Origin: JBBQXY01 sp038209195
Lineage (GTDB): Bacteria > Chloroflexota > Ktedonobacteria > Ktedonobacterales > Ktedonobacteraceae
Direction of reading: 5' to 3'
Assembly (NCBI GenBank): GCA_038209195.1
Contig: JBBQXY010000006.1
Coordinates: 15,422 to 79,421, forward strand
DNA: 64,000 nt
The notes beneath the pieces are model-generated. The model did not search any database. It saw only the letters and a list, made by a program, of their open reading frames with translations, and was not told where the DNA came from. The first letter of the stretch is position 1; every line of letters starts with the position of its first letter. The position numbers were made by a program, and so were the translations under genes. This document shows, piece by piece, positions 25,494 through 34,359 of the stretch.

Positions 25494-26441
25494 TTAGTGA
25501 TCCCAGCCGAAATCGACGCCCAGGAAGTTGTAGAGGCGAGCATTGTGCGGCTCAAAGTACTCGACCAACCGTTGGCGTAGCGCAGTATCCATGCTGGAGT
25601 ACGTCGTGTTGTTATATTGTTTATACTTCTGCTCTTTCATTCCCTGCTCTGGCACATCTAAAAAGGTCAGAACCTGTTTGACGCTGCTGGCAGGGTCGGC
25701 ATAGAACTCTTCACTTTTGAGAATCAAAAACTGTTCACGCGGGAACAGGCTCATCCACGTTTGTAATTGGTCAATATAGATGCCGCGACTCAGGTAGCTC
25801 AGGTGCTTAAATGCATAGCTTTCATACTGCTCGTCCTGCATAATCTTGGCACGCTCTCTGGCTGTGCGCTCCTCTTCATCTTTGATAGCTGCCTCAAAAG
25901 GCAATGTTTCAAGGCCGAGCTCAACTGCATGATAGTATTGCGAGTAGGCGCGATCCACGGGGTTACGTAGCAGGACAATGAGCTTGACATGGGGCAGTGC
26001 CTTGGCTATCCGTCGTGGCACATGGGGGTGAAACAGGTACGAAGGGCTGGCTTCCCCTGTTACAAAAGCTTGCTTATTGACGCGTTGTTCATACAGTCTT
26101 TCGAGCCCGGTCGGAAAGTGACCACGATACCATGCCAGACCCTTGTCGAATCTGCGATCAAAGAAATGTATTTCCTTCGTTGTGGCAGGGGCGATCGAGG
26201 GCAACTCTTCTAGATAGTGATAGAGAGAAGTTGTGCCACCGCGTTGTGTGCCAATAACCAGGAAATCGGGCAGTAGCCGCAGTGGGCTAGTCATTCCGCG
26301 ATAGATTTTCGCGATCAGCGGAGTTTCGCTCTCCCTCTGCATTCCTTTGAGAGGCCTAGCGGACTGCTCTTGTGCAGAGGATATCGCACCTCCAAAAGAT
26401 GGGCCTTCCGTCGTTTTAGAAGTATTGGTAGACGTATTCAT
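25494..26441 (-). CDS. PAPS-dependent sulfotransferase, paralogue 2 of 4
   Basis: 315 aa from ATG 26441 with AAGG eight bases upstream; an in-frame TTG at 26462 is possible but poorer. Motifs IGTQRGGTTSLYHYL and LLRNPVDRAYSQYYH mark the PAPS-binding sites. The N-terminal 50 residues are Thr/Ser-rich and variable. The C-terminus ends HNARLYNFLGVDFGWDH. The high similarity to paralogues 3 and 4 shows recent tandem duplication, while retained motifs indicate that each copy is still active, perhaps sulfating different positions. Confidence 0.92.
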   Translation of the reverse strand: MNTSTNTSKTTEGPSFGGAISSAQEQSARPLKGMQRESETPLIAKIYRGMTSPLRLLPDFLVIGTQRGGTTSLYHYLEELPSIAPATTKEIHFFDRRFDKGLAWYRGHFPTGLERLYEQRVNKQAFVTGEASPSYLFHPHVPRRIAKALPHVKLIVLLRNPVDRAYSQYYHAVELGLETLPFEAAIKDEEERTARERAKIMQDEQYESYAFKHLSYLSRGIYIDQLQTWMSLFPREQFLILKSEEFYADPASSVKQVLTFLDVPEQGMKEQKYKQYNNTTYSSMDTALRQRLVEYFEPHNARLYNFLGVDFGWDH

Positions 26442-26534
26442 ATGGGTGCCTTGTAGGGCCAACTCTTTGTCAACGCGAGACAGGGAGAGTATGCGCTACA
26501 GCTCCTTTCGTGTTAGTATAATCAAAGCAAGAGA

Positions 26535-27431
26535 TTACTTATCCCAGCCGAAATCGACGCCCAGGAAGTCGTAAAGACGAGCATTATGCGGCTTGAAGTA
26601 ATCTGCCAGGTAGTTTTTCATTGCTGGGTCCAGCTTCGGCGTGACTCCCTTGTTCCGATAGCCCTTTTTACTTGGTCTTCTGTAATTCTTGAATTCCTGG
26701 TTGAGCTCACCAGTGGGTACGCCGAGAAACTCTAAAGACTTTTTGACAACGCCGGCCGGATCGCTATACAAGTCTTCACTTTTGAGGACAAGCATTTGCT
26801 CGCGGGGATAATAGCGCAACCAGTTTTGTAATTGATCGACATAGACACCGCGCGTGAGGTAAGAAAAATGCCGGAAGCTTTCGCTGTAGTAGTTTTCGTC
26901 TTGGAGCATTTTTTCGTATTCGCCAGCCAGCCTGTCCTGCTCGCCTTTGATGGCGTCTTCAAATGACCAGGTTTCAAAGCCGGCCTGTTTCTCAATCCAG
27001 TACTGAGAGTAAGCTCTTTCAACGGGATTGCGTAAGAGCGCAATGAGCTTGACATGTGGCACAACCTCGAACGTCCTTCTGGGCGTATGCGGATACAAAA
27101 TGTAATACGGGGTGCCTTCTCCTGTCAAGAGGTCTTTTTTGAAGACGCTTTTGACATACTGTTTTTGTAAAGAAGTGTGGAACTGTGTTCTGTACCATGC
27201 AGGGCCTTTGGCAAAATGTTCATCGAAAAAATGCGGCTCTTTAGTAAAAGCCGGCACAATACTGGGATGTTCGGTCAGATAGTAATAGAGGGAAGAAGTT
27301 CCACAGCGCTGACCGCCAATAATTAAAAAATCCGGCAGGAGCCGCAGCTGATGGGTTATACCTCTATAAGCCTGTAAGGAAAAGTTTACGGAAGTCCTGG
27401 TATAAGACTTCGCGGTTTTGAGTATGTTCAT
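26535..27431 (-). CDS. PAPS-dependent sulfotransferase, paralogue 1 of 4 (most divergent)
   Basis: 298 aa from ATG 27431, chosen because GAGGAG lies ten bases upstream; the ATG at 27455 has no such site. P-loop-like IGGQRCGTSSLYYYL differs from the GTQRGGT of the other three, and the 3'-phosphate site reads LLRNPVERAYSQYWI. An extra basic stretch, KNYRRPSKKGYRNKG, precedes the shared HNARLYDFLGVDFGWD ending. First gene of the minus-strand run, divergent from the polysaccharide export operon. Divergence suggests a different acceptor position. Confidence 0.92.
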   Translation of the reverse strand: MNILKTAKSYTRTSVNFSLQAYRGITHQLRLLPDFLIIGGQRCGTSSLYYYLTEHPSIVPAFTKEPHFFDEHFAKGPAWYRTQFHTSLQKQYVKSVFKKDLLTGEGTPYYILYPHTPRRTFEVVPHVKLIALLRNPVERAYSQYWIEKQAGFETWSFEDAIKGEQDRLAGEYEKMLQDENYYSESFRHFSYLTRGVYVDQLQNWLRYYPREQMLVLKSEDLYSDPAGVVKKSLEFLGVPTGELNQEFKNYRRPSKKGYRNKGVTPKLDPAMKNYLADYFKPHNARLYDFLGVDFGWDK

Positions 27432-27927
27432 TTGTTGCTTGCTCCTCTTGTCCATGAAGGAAGATTGGTTAGATTTCGCACCGCTACTTTTATAATAGAG
27501 ACCATAGCATAGTCGATGAATGTAAATATCAAAATGAATGGCCGGTTATGAAGTGGTTGTAATCAGTATAATAGGGTTATGAAATGATAACCGCCTCTGG
27601 AAATGCCATTTTGAATAGTGTACCAGTTGGTAGCAATGTTACTAGTAATACGTTATCTCGTTTTGCTTTTACGGCAGGAGTCCTATTGATGTTCATCTTT
27701 GTTATTTGGTGAAAGATGTGTCGTTTGTATATGTAAAGCGCATTCCGACGATCAGACTAAACTTTCGCCTAGGTTTGCCGATAGACTATTCTTAAAGGTA
27801 CAAATAAGAGAGGCCTTTTTCCAGCAGTGAGTAGTAGCGAGTTGCAAATGAACCAACAACACGAGAAACTATACCATCATTCTTCACAGGGAGGCCAGAA
27901 GATCATCAGTATACGGAGGTACGAGCT
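27432..27927. other. Divergent intergenic region between sulfotransferases and export operon
   Basis: About 500 bp, AT-rich, no credible reading frame. It contains GGTTATGAAGT followed 11 bp later by GGTTGTA (27544-27561) and another GGGTTATGAA at 27574-27583, the same motif found at 41404 and 50488. On the minus strand TATTAT near 27500 is a possible -10 for the sulfotransferase operon. It probably holds both divergent promoters. Confidence 0.55.
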
Positions 27928-29196
27928 ATGAAAGTGCTATCGAGGGTGGCACGTAAACAGTGGCGCAATCAACAAAGAAAGCGATTATTGCAACGTCCTG
28001 ATTTATTATCCATTAGAACGGTTCTATTCCTATGCAGTTTGTTAGTGCTGCTCAGTGCCTGCACCAACTACTTTGCGACACCGACTCAGACTGGAACACC
28101 GACGACGGGTAGCCCGGTCGCAATAACACCGACAGTCTCTCCTACTGCTGTCAAGCCTGTACTACCGACAATCACATTGTCGCTTTATGGCTGTTCCTCC
28201 AACCTTGCCATCAATTGGGATAAGCTCGTTGGAACGCAAGCGAATGTCAATAAGGTGCAAAAGGTCTTTTGCGGCTCGTTGGAAGGCGCGGGTACGTTGG
28301 ATGCACTGATAGACGTCCGTTATTACTCATCCGATGCCAAGTTAGATTACTATGTGTATAATAACCTCTTTGGTACTCCTAACCGTCTTTTGAGTACGCG
28401 AGGATTGCTCAATGGCGATGCATTTATCAGTTCAGTGGGTTCCATTGTGACGGCGGCGGTTAATCCTAATGACGTCATTAAAGGGCCAGTAGACCTGTTC
28501 AAGGAGTTCCAGTGGAATGGTACGTCGTTTGGGCAGGTGATCTTCCCTGGAATGTTCCCAGATATGACGCGTTACCAGTCTGAACAGGCTCAAACCATCG
28601 TCAACTCGGAGATTGCAGCGCTGCAACCGGGACAAACGCAGGCGATGATACGTGATTCCTGGCGTTTAGCATCAGGTTCGGTCGTTTCACGGCTGGCCAG
28701 GAATATCTTCCACTGGACAAATTTTACCGTGACACTGCCACTGCACGCGCCACAACTCACCATTCTGCCCATTACCGTGACCAATTTGGCTGCGGGCGGC
28801 GGCGGCTTTGTTGCCACCGTGCATCACTTAAATGAAGTTGTCACCAACATTTATGAAGTCGAGCAGGTCGACTCAATCAACGGGAATGCCGCGCTCAGTA
28901 GCCCGGCGGCGTATGCGCAGCTTACCAGCCCAGCCCATATCAGTGGGAGTTCTGTCGTCACTGGAAATATTGTGGGGCAGGTTGTGCTCTATGATGACAC
29001 GTATACTATGGTGGGTAATTCAGGCGCTATTCGCAGCTCTGCTACAAGTGGGAGTGTCCCGTTTACAAGCTCGGTCAGTTACCATTTGAATGGTACGGGC
29101 GTGGAGGAAGGCGTTGTTGCTTTCTATCCAACCTATCAGAACAACATTGCCATTAGTGGTCAGGCGATATTCGTGAAAGTGTTCCTGGCTTCCTGA
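27928..29196 (+). CDS. Lipoprotein of unknown function at head of the polysaccharide operon
   Basis: 422 aa. A basic N-terminus and hydrophobic segment end in lipobox LLSAC (Cys45), then a Thr/Pro-rich spacer (about 50-80), so it is anchored outside the membrane. The body has no family I can name with confidence. The last 90 residues (SPAHISGSSVVTGNIVGQVVLYD ... PFTSSVSYH ... GVVAFYPTY) have the look of a Gmad2-type immunoglobulin-like domain. Strong SD GGAGGT before ATG 27928. It lies about 320 bp before the co-polymerase gene on the same strand. It may take part in outer-surface assembly; that is inference from position. Confidence 0.8.
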   Translation: MKVLSRVARKQWRNQQRKRLLQRPDLLSIRTVLFLCSLLVLLSACTNYFATPTQTGTPTTGSPVAITPTVSPTAVKPVLPTITLSLYGCSSNLAINWDKLVGTQANVNKVQKVFCGSLEGAGTLDALIDVRYYSSDAKLDYYVYNNLFGTPNRLLSTRGLLNGDAFISSVGSIVTAAVNPNDVIKGPVDLFKEFQWNGTSFGQVIFPGMFPDMTRYQSEQAQTIVNSEIAALQPGQTQAMIRDSWRLASGSVVSRLARNIFHWTNFTVTLPLHAPQLTILPITVTNLAAGGGGFVATVHHLNEVVTNIYEVEQVDSINGNAALSSPAAYAQLTSPAHISGSSVVTGNIVGQVVLYDDTYTMVGNSGAIRSSATSGSVPFTSSVSYHLNGTGVEEGVVAFYPTYQNNIAISGQAIFVKVFLAS

Positions 29197-29514
29197 TGCA
29201 TGAGTGCGCAGCGGTAGAAGTTGGTTATGGAATCTTAACTTCATGCCGCTAATCACTACCGAAACGCAACCGTATACCGGGGTAGATAGCAATCGAGTGC
29301 AGGTACAATACGAAAAGTATTGGACATTGGGACACATTGATTGAAATGTATATGCAGTACTTGCATAGAACGAACATATCCTGATAGATCAGAGTCTCAA
29401 AAAGAAGAGCTTATTTAGAATTGAAAGCATCCGTCCAGAGCATTTATGTCCCGGATATATGTTTCTGAATAGGATCTCAAACAAAATGAGTCACATTTGG
29501 GGAAGGAGAGTCCT
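29197..29514. other. Intergenic gap before the co-polymerase gene
   Basis: About 318 bp with no reading frame and no clear promoter or terminator. GGTTATGGAATCTTAAC at 29223 resembles the recurring GGTTATGAA motif but lacks an 11-bp partner. Confidence 0.5.
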
Positions 29515-31419
29515 TTGAAACGTTACTTTTCAAGCATTAAACAATATAGTTGGATCTTATTGGCGTGTCTACTGGTTGCCTCTGCCGTAGGTTTTTTCCT
29601 TTCGAGATCGCAACTGACAGTGTACCAAGTATCGTCCGAGTTGAATGTACAGGAGGGAGCCCCAGGTACGACGTATCCTGGTGGACCTGTCGGTGGTACT
29701 ATTACAGATAGCATTGCCAAAGCTCTTGACTACTCGGCCCAGCTCCAGTCTCTTTCTGTAATGCAATATGTGATTGATCATAATCCCGATTTGCAGAAAC
29801 GTGGCTATACCGCAAATGATCTCATTATAAACGTAGTTCCAAGTACATCTACAACTTCTCCGACAATTCTATTGCTCGCTTCTGCTACTCATCCTGCGGA
29901 TACAGTGACGTTAGCGAATGATGTTGCAAACACCTTTGTAGCCTATATCCAATCACAAGTTCAGGCACAACTTACTGCGAAGCGCAGTGCTCTGACGTCC
30001 CAAATAGCTGCCGAGCAGCAAGTGAAGGCAGGTTGGGATGCGAAACTGTTTTCGCTCCCTAATAACACTACTCCACAGTACACTGTTTACAACAATAATG
30101 CGCTCGACGCCACGAGTACCATCCATACCTTGCAGGCCCAGCTTCAGGTTTTGCCAACCACGGTTTTAGGTGATACATCCGTGATTCAAGAGGCTACCCC
30201 AAATAGTGTGACCCATTCCCTCAAAGGTTATATTATCATGGGTGTCAGCGCGGGAGTAGGTTTGCTGCTTGGTATTATGATCATGCTGCTGCTGATCTTC
30301 CTGGATAACCGATTACGGAGCGATGGAGAAATAAAAGAGAAACTGGGTATGGCCTACCTGGGAGGTCTTTCCGATAGTAAAGAAGTCAAAGAATCGGCTA
30401 CACAAGTACAAGGTCATGCTCAGCGTGAATTAGCGGATATAGCGGCGAATCTCCGGCTTACCGGTGTCTTACCTGGCGCGTGGCAAGCACCACACGGTGC
30501 TATCTTGCTCGTGACGAGTCCCCAGATTGCGGAGGGCAAAACCACGCTGGTCGCTGGCTTATCAGCCGCTCTGGCTCGTGCTGGCGTAACAGTGCTGGTA
30601 GTAGACGGCAACCTGCGGCAACCTGCTACCCATCTTGCCTTCGGTATGAATGGTACTGGACCTGGGTTGAGTGGTCTGCTCAAAGGCATGGGTCGAGGAA
30701 ATGTCGATGACGCGGTGTTGCGCTGTAATGTGCCCGGCGTCTGGCTGTTGTCTGCGGGCGATCCCATGGATGATGCCACGCTTCTGATGGAACAGAGACT
30801 GCCGGACATATTAAAGCAATTGCGCACGAAAGTCGATGTCGTCATTATCGATGGCCCCGCACTGTTAAGCGGTGCTGATGCCAGTGTACTGGCGGGTATG
30901 GCTGATGGTGTTGCGCTCGTTATCGATGCACGGCATGAGAAACTTCCGCTCTTGTTGCGCACAAAAGAGCTATTGAACTCTTTGACACGCACTCCTGCTG
31001 GCATCATCATGAACCGTGTTGTTCGCAGTAAACAAAACAACTACTACGCCAGTGCTTATATCGGCAATCGGACGTCGGCGCCGCCGACGGATTCGTGGGT
31101 TCCGACGCAAATTAACATGCCATCGCCTGAGCAATCGAATGTGCCGTTGCTACCTGCTCAATCGAGTGCGTCCTCGATGCCCTATCAGGGGAACATGCCA
31201 ATGGGCATGCCACCCATATCCACAATCATGGGAGCTTCAGTCTTCCCATCGAATAGTCCGTTTCCAAATCGACCAGTGGGTTCGCCTATGCCCAGGGTAT
31301 CGCTGCCTGCGTCTCCCAGTGATGGTATGAATAATCAGCAGAATGGGCAATCCCTACGTCCAGCTCGCGGCTCAGACATGATGCCTCCACCGCCGTCGAG
31401 TCCTGGAATGGGTGAGTGA
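29515..31419 (+). CDS. Polysaccharide co-polymerase/BY-kinase-like protein (Wzz-Wze type)
   Basis: 634 aa. Start is TTG 29515, seven bases after GGAAGGAG; an earlier in-frame TTG at 29497 overlaps that site. Wzz-like part: TM1 (SWILLACLLVASAVGFFL, about 10-28), an extracytoplasmic region, TM2 (IIMGVSAGVGLLLGIMIMLLLIFL, about 236-260). The cytoplasmic ATPase follows with a Walker A variant SPQIAEGKTTLVAGLS, Walker A' VLVVDGNLRQP and Walker B VDVVIIDGP. It controls chain length and export. The tail is Met/Pro/Ser-rich and lacks the Tyr cluster typical of BY-kinases, so autophosphorylation is doubtful. Confidence 0.9.
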   Translation: MKRYFSSIKQYSWILLACLLVASAVGFFLSRSQLTVYQVSSELNVQEGAPGTTYPGGPVGGTITDSIAKALDYSAQLQSLSVMQYVIDHNPDLQKRGYTANDLIINVVPSTSTTSPTILLLASATHPADTVTLANDVANTFVAYIQSQVQAQLTAKRSALTSQIAAEQQVKAGWDAKLFSLPNNTTPQYTVYNNNALDATSTIHTLQAQLQVLPTTVLGDTSVIQEATPNSVTHSLKGYIIMGVSAGVGLLLGIMIMLLLIFLDNRLRSDGEIKEKLGMAYLGGLSDSKEVKESATQVQGHAQRELADIAANLRLTGVLPGAWQAPHGAILLVTSPQIAEGKTTLVAGLSAALARAGVTVLVVDGNLRQPATHLAFGMNGTGPGLSGLLKGMGRGNVDDAVLRCNVPGVWLLSAGDPMDDATLLMEQRLPDILKQLRTKVDVVIIDGPALLSGADASVLAGMADGVALVIDARHEKLPLLLRTKELLNSLTRTPAGIIMNRVVRSKQNNYYASAYIGNRTSAPPTDSWVPTQINMPSPEQSNVPLLPAQSSASSMPYQGNMPMGMPPISTIMGASVFPSNSPFPNRPVGSPMPRVSLPASPSDGMNNQQNGQSLRPARGSDMMPPPPSSPGMGE

Positions 31420-31426
31420 GGTTCTT

Positions 31427-32992
31427 ATGCAGATTGCGGATAAGTTTTCGAATGGTGCGTTTCCTCCTGCGGGAGGAGGCGCACCGGATATCACCGAACA
31501 ACTACAGCAACAACGTGCGTACCATCGCCGCATCTTATGGCGGCGCACGTTAGGTTTGTGGTGGCCGCGTATCGTGCTCATTGCTCTGGGCGGCATTGTG
31601 GCAGGTATCGCCGGTCAATACGTGCTTGATTACCCGCTCTATATCCTTGCGCCTGCGTTAGCACTGGTCATCTTGTTTCTGATGACCTGGCGAACACAAT
31701 TTGGGTTGTTTGTTTTCGCCATTTCATCAACAGCTATCGCACCGCAGATATTGGCAATTAAATCATTGTCAATTTTCCCTGCACTGCCTTTATTACTCTG
31801 GCTCTTTTTTGTCCTGTTGTTTCAGGTGGCTTTTCGTGTCATAAAACCCGTCCTGCCATCATTCTGGGCTATCTGGCCCCTGCTCGGGCTGCTCGTCATG
31901 TCGCTTGTCTCAAACGTTATGATCCAACTCATATGGTCATATGGCGTGTCACACAAAATTGGCAGCCAACCAATAATACTGGACGAGGCGTATGGCGTTG
32001 CTCTCTTTTGCTTACCTTTGCTGATTATTGCTGTCACGACTACAGCTCTCACCAAGAGAGAGAAGTGGGCTGATTATATTCAAACGGCTTTCTTACTGCT
32101 TTCTGTAGCGCTAGCAATGTTTGTTATGATTGAATTTAAGCGTATCGGTGCCACTATCTACACGTTCCGTTTTAGCGAACCAAAGCTGGGTTGGATGACC
32201 TTAAAATCGATCTCGCAGCTTCTGGCTCTGGGGACAATGATCGGCTATGCCCGTCTCCTCTGTGCGACTCGTTGGCGTATGCGGATTGCTTATGCCGTTG
32301 CTGTGGTATTCTGCTTGATCGGTGTCTATTTTTGCTTGCAAAATAGCTGGTGGCTGGAGGTTGGCATTGGCCTGATCGTGATAACCTTAGCGTACTCACG
32401 CAAACTGTTCATCGTGCTCTGCTTTGCCTGTTTGCCGCTCCTGCCAGTGGTAAAGGCCGAAATTGACAAGTTGGCCACCGTGAAAACTGCTGATTTCTAT
32501 CGCTTCATCATTTGGCAGGATGCACTGCGTGTTTGGAGCAAGAGTCCCTTGTTTGGCGTTGGCCCTGGCAATTTCTGGGCGTACGATCAGCGTTTCACGC
32601 AATTACCACTGTACTTGCGCGATTTTGCCAAGACGGGCCTTGGTGTTTGCCACAATGGGTTTTTGCAAATTCTGGCAGAACTCGGTCCATTGGGGGTGTT
32701 CTTCTACCTTTCATTTGTCGTAGTGATTGTTGTCATTTCAAATCGGATTATTCGACGGTCGAATACACCAGAGACGCGCAACGATCGTATCTTGGCAATG
32801 GTGGGTATGGGTCTGGTCACTGGATCGTTATTGGGCGATTTTACTTCGGGCGCTATGTTCTTGCAACCGCGCCAGGTCGGTAGTTCTGGCAGTATCACAC
32901 AAATCTTTTCTACATGGATTATCTATGGCTGTATAATGTATAAGGATCAACTGTGGCGCATGGCTCGTTGGGGATTGAGACTTGAAAAATAA
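31427..32992 (+). CDS. O-antigen ligase/polymerase-like membrane protein (Wzy-type)
   Basis: 521 aa from ATG 31427 (TGAGGT upstream; the preceding gene stops 7 bases before). About ten to twelve hydrophobic helices are visible. The large loop near residues 365-415 has LFGVGPGNFWAYDQRF and VCHNGFLQILAELGPLGV, the signature of the O-antigen ligase/Wzy superfamily (conserved H-N-x-x-L then E-x-G-x-x-G). It would join lipid-linked repeat units into polymer at the outer face of the membrane. It lies between the co-polymerase and the degenerate phosphatase homologue, consistent with a Wzx/Wzy pathway. Ligase activity is the alternative. Confidence 0.9.
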   Translation: MQIADKFSNGAFPPAGGGAPDITEQLQQQRAYHRRILWRRTLGLWWPRIVLIALGGIVAGIAGQYVLDYPLYILAPALALVILFLMTWRTQFGLFVFAISSTAIAPQILAIKSLSIFPALPLLLWLFFVLLFQVAFRVIKPVLPSFWAIWPLLGLLVMSLVSNVMIQLIWSYGVSHKIGSQPIILDEAYGVALFCLPLLIIAVTTTALTKREKWADYIQTAFLLLSVALAMFVMIEFKRIGATIYTFRFSEPKLGWMTLKSISQLLALGTMIGYARLLCATRWRMRIAYAVAVVFCLIGVYFCLQNSWWLEVGIGLIVITLAYSRKLFIVLCFACLPLLPVVKAEIDKLATVKTADFYRFIIWQDALRVWSKSPLFGVGPGNFWAYDQRFTQLPLYLRDFAKTGLGVCHNGFLQILAELGPLGVFFYLSFVVVIVVISNRIIRRSNTPETRNDRILAMVGMGLVTGSLLGDFTSGAMFLQPRQVGSSGSITQIFSTWIIYGCIMYKDQLWRMARWGLRLEK

Positions 32993-33044
32993 GCGACAAA
33001 TACTTTGATGTGATGTGTTTTGATTGGAAAGGTAAAACAAACAA

Positions 33045-34319
33045 ATGAGCAACGGCGATAAAGAAATACGGAAGGCATTCATCCTCTGGTTAAGCGGCAT
33101 CTCCTTGACAGATGTACGGGCGCTTGCTGAAGTGAAAAGCCTTTTGGAGCATGGAACACTGGTTGAGCTTGAGTCGTCACCGATTACGGGACCACAGGCG
33201 CAGTACTACCAGGTTTCGAGTGGAAAATTGCCAGCGCATTTTGGTTTTTTCGATACACTCATGCCCCTTTGTCGCTTACCGCGTCCACAACAAGGCATGG
33301 ATGGCTACACCATTGTGGAGGAGTCAGCAGGAAGGGACGCTGCTCCCATGACGTTGCCGGACTTGCTACGTGCCGCTGGTTGGGAGGTTGCATTTGAGGA
33401 GATCGCACCCGCTGGATTACCTGGGCTCGTGCGCGATCTAACTCAATCGGACAACGGGGAGACAAGAGCGACCTGCAAGATTGTGCGCTGTACGTTGGGC
33501 GAAGCGTTCAATGCTAGTACTACAGCTATCGCGGAAGCACTACAGATGGCCCACTCCTGGGTGGGAGAGACGGGATTGCTAGCATTGCTTTCCGATAGCC
33601 AGCCCGCTCCTGTGAATTGTTTTGTCAATGTCAATAACTTCCTTGCGGAGATGGAACTGATCGAGCGTGACGAGCAAAGCGGCTTGATTAACTGGCCAAA
33701 TTCACTTGCCTACTACGCGGGACATGGGCAACTTTGGGTTAACCTGCTGGGACGCGACCCACAGGGGGCAGTGCATCCACAGGATGAATATGAGGAAGTT
33801 TGTACGTCACTGGTCAAGGCTCTGCCAACAAAACTGCGCGACGCCCGGACGGGAGCACAGGTAATTGAGCGAGTATTTCGCAAGGAGGAACTGTATTCCC
33901 CCGAGTATCTCTTCTGCGCACCCGACCTCGTCATAGTGTTCAAACCAGGATACGCTCCTTCGCCTCAAAGCACACTTTTGGGCTTTGACGAAGCAATATG
34001 TACAACGCCTCCAGTTGGCACAATGAGTATGGCGGGTGTTCATCCTTCAATCGTGAGTGGCTTTCTGCTTGCTGCCGCTCCTGTCCTGGTGACAGGCGGA
34101 ACCGTATTCGAACATGCTCCGCTCACTGCTGTAGTACCTAGCTTGCTACATGCGCTAGGTATCGAATACATTGACATGGATAGCCCTGCTGTGAGTTCTC
34201 TGTTCTTATCTTCCTATCTGGAAACTCATCCTATTCGGACACTGGCTGAGAGCCAGGAGCTTTCTGAGGAGGATGAGGAGCTTGTTATCAATCGTTTACG
34301 TGATCTAGGGTATGTTTAA
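33045..34319 (+). CDS. Degenerate alkaline-phosphatase-superfamily protein (probable pseudoenzyme)
   Basis: 424 aa, cytoplasmic, complete frame with SD GGAAAGG. Its layout follows the intact phosphodiesterases at 36392 and 53462, including the C-terminal ending RLRDLGYV (compare KLEALGYL). Catalytic positions are changed: the metal Asp motif GLDGA/GADG reads WLSGIS, the VSDHG metal motif reads LLSDSQ, and the GVHRMDG/GTHQKDG motif reads AGVHPSIVSG. It is also about 95-130 residues shorter. The frame is long and unbroken, so it is probably kept as a non-catalytic partner or regulator in the polysaccharide operon. Confidence 0.72.
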   Translation: MSNGDKEIRKAFILWLSGISLTDVRALAEVKSLLEHGTLVELESSPITGPQAQYYQVSSGKLPAHFGFFDTLMPLCRLPRPQQGMDGYTIVEESAGRDAAPMTLPDLLRAAGWEVAFEEIAPAGLPGLVRDLTQSDNGETRATCKIVRCTLGEAFNASTTAIAEALQMAHSWVGETGLLALLSDSQPAPVNCFVNVNNFLAEMELIERDEQSGLINWPNSLAYYAGHGQLWVNLLGRDPQGAVHPQDEYEEVCTSLVKALPTKLRDARTGAQVIERVFRKEELYSPEYLFCAPDLVIVFKPGYAPSPQSTLLGFDEAICTTPPVGTMSMAGVHPSIVSGFLLAAAPVLVTGGTVFEHAPLTAVVPSLLHALGIEYIDMDSPAVSSLFLSSYLETHPIRTLAESQELSEEDEELVINRLRDLGYV

Positions 34320-34359
34320 AAACAAGCACATCTTTTCCCTCGGAAAGCAGCAATAGTGT

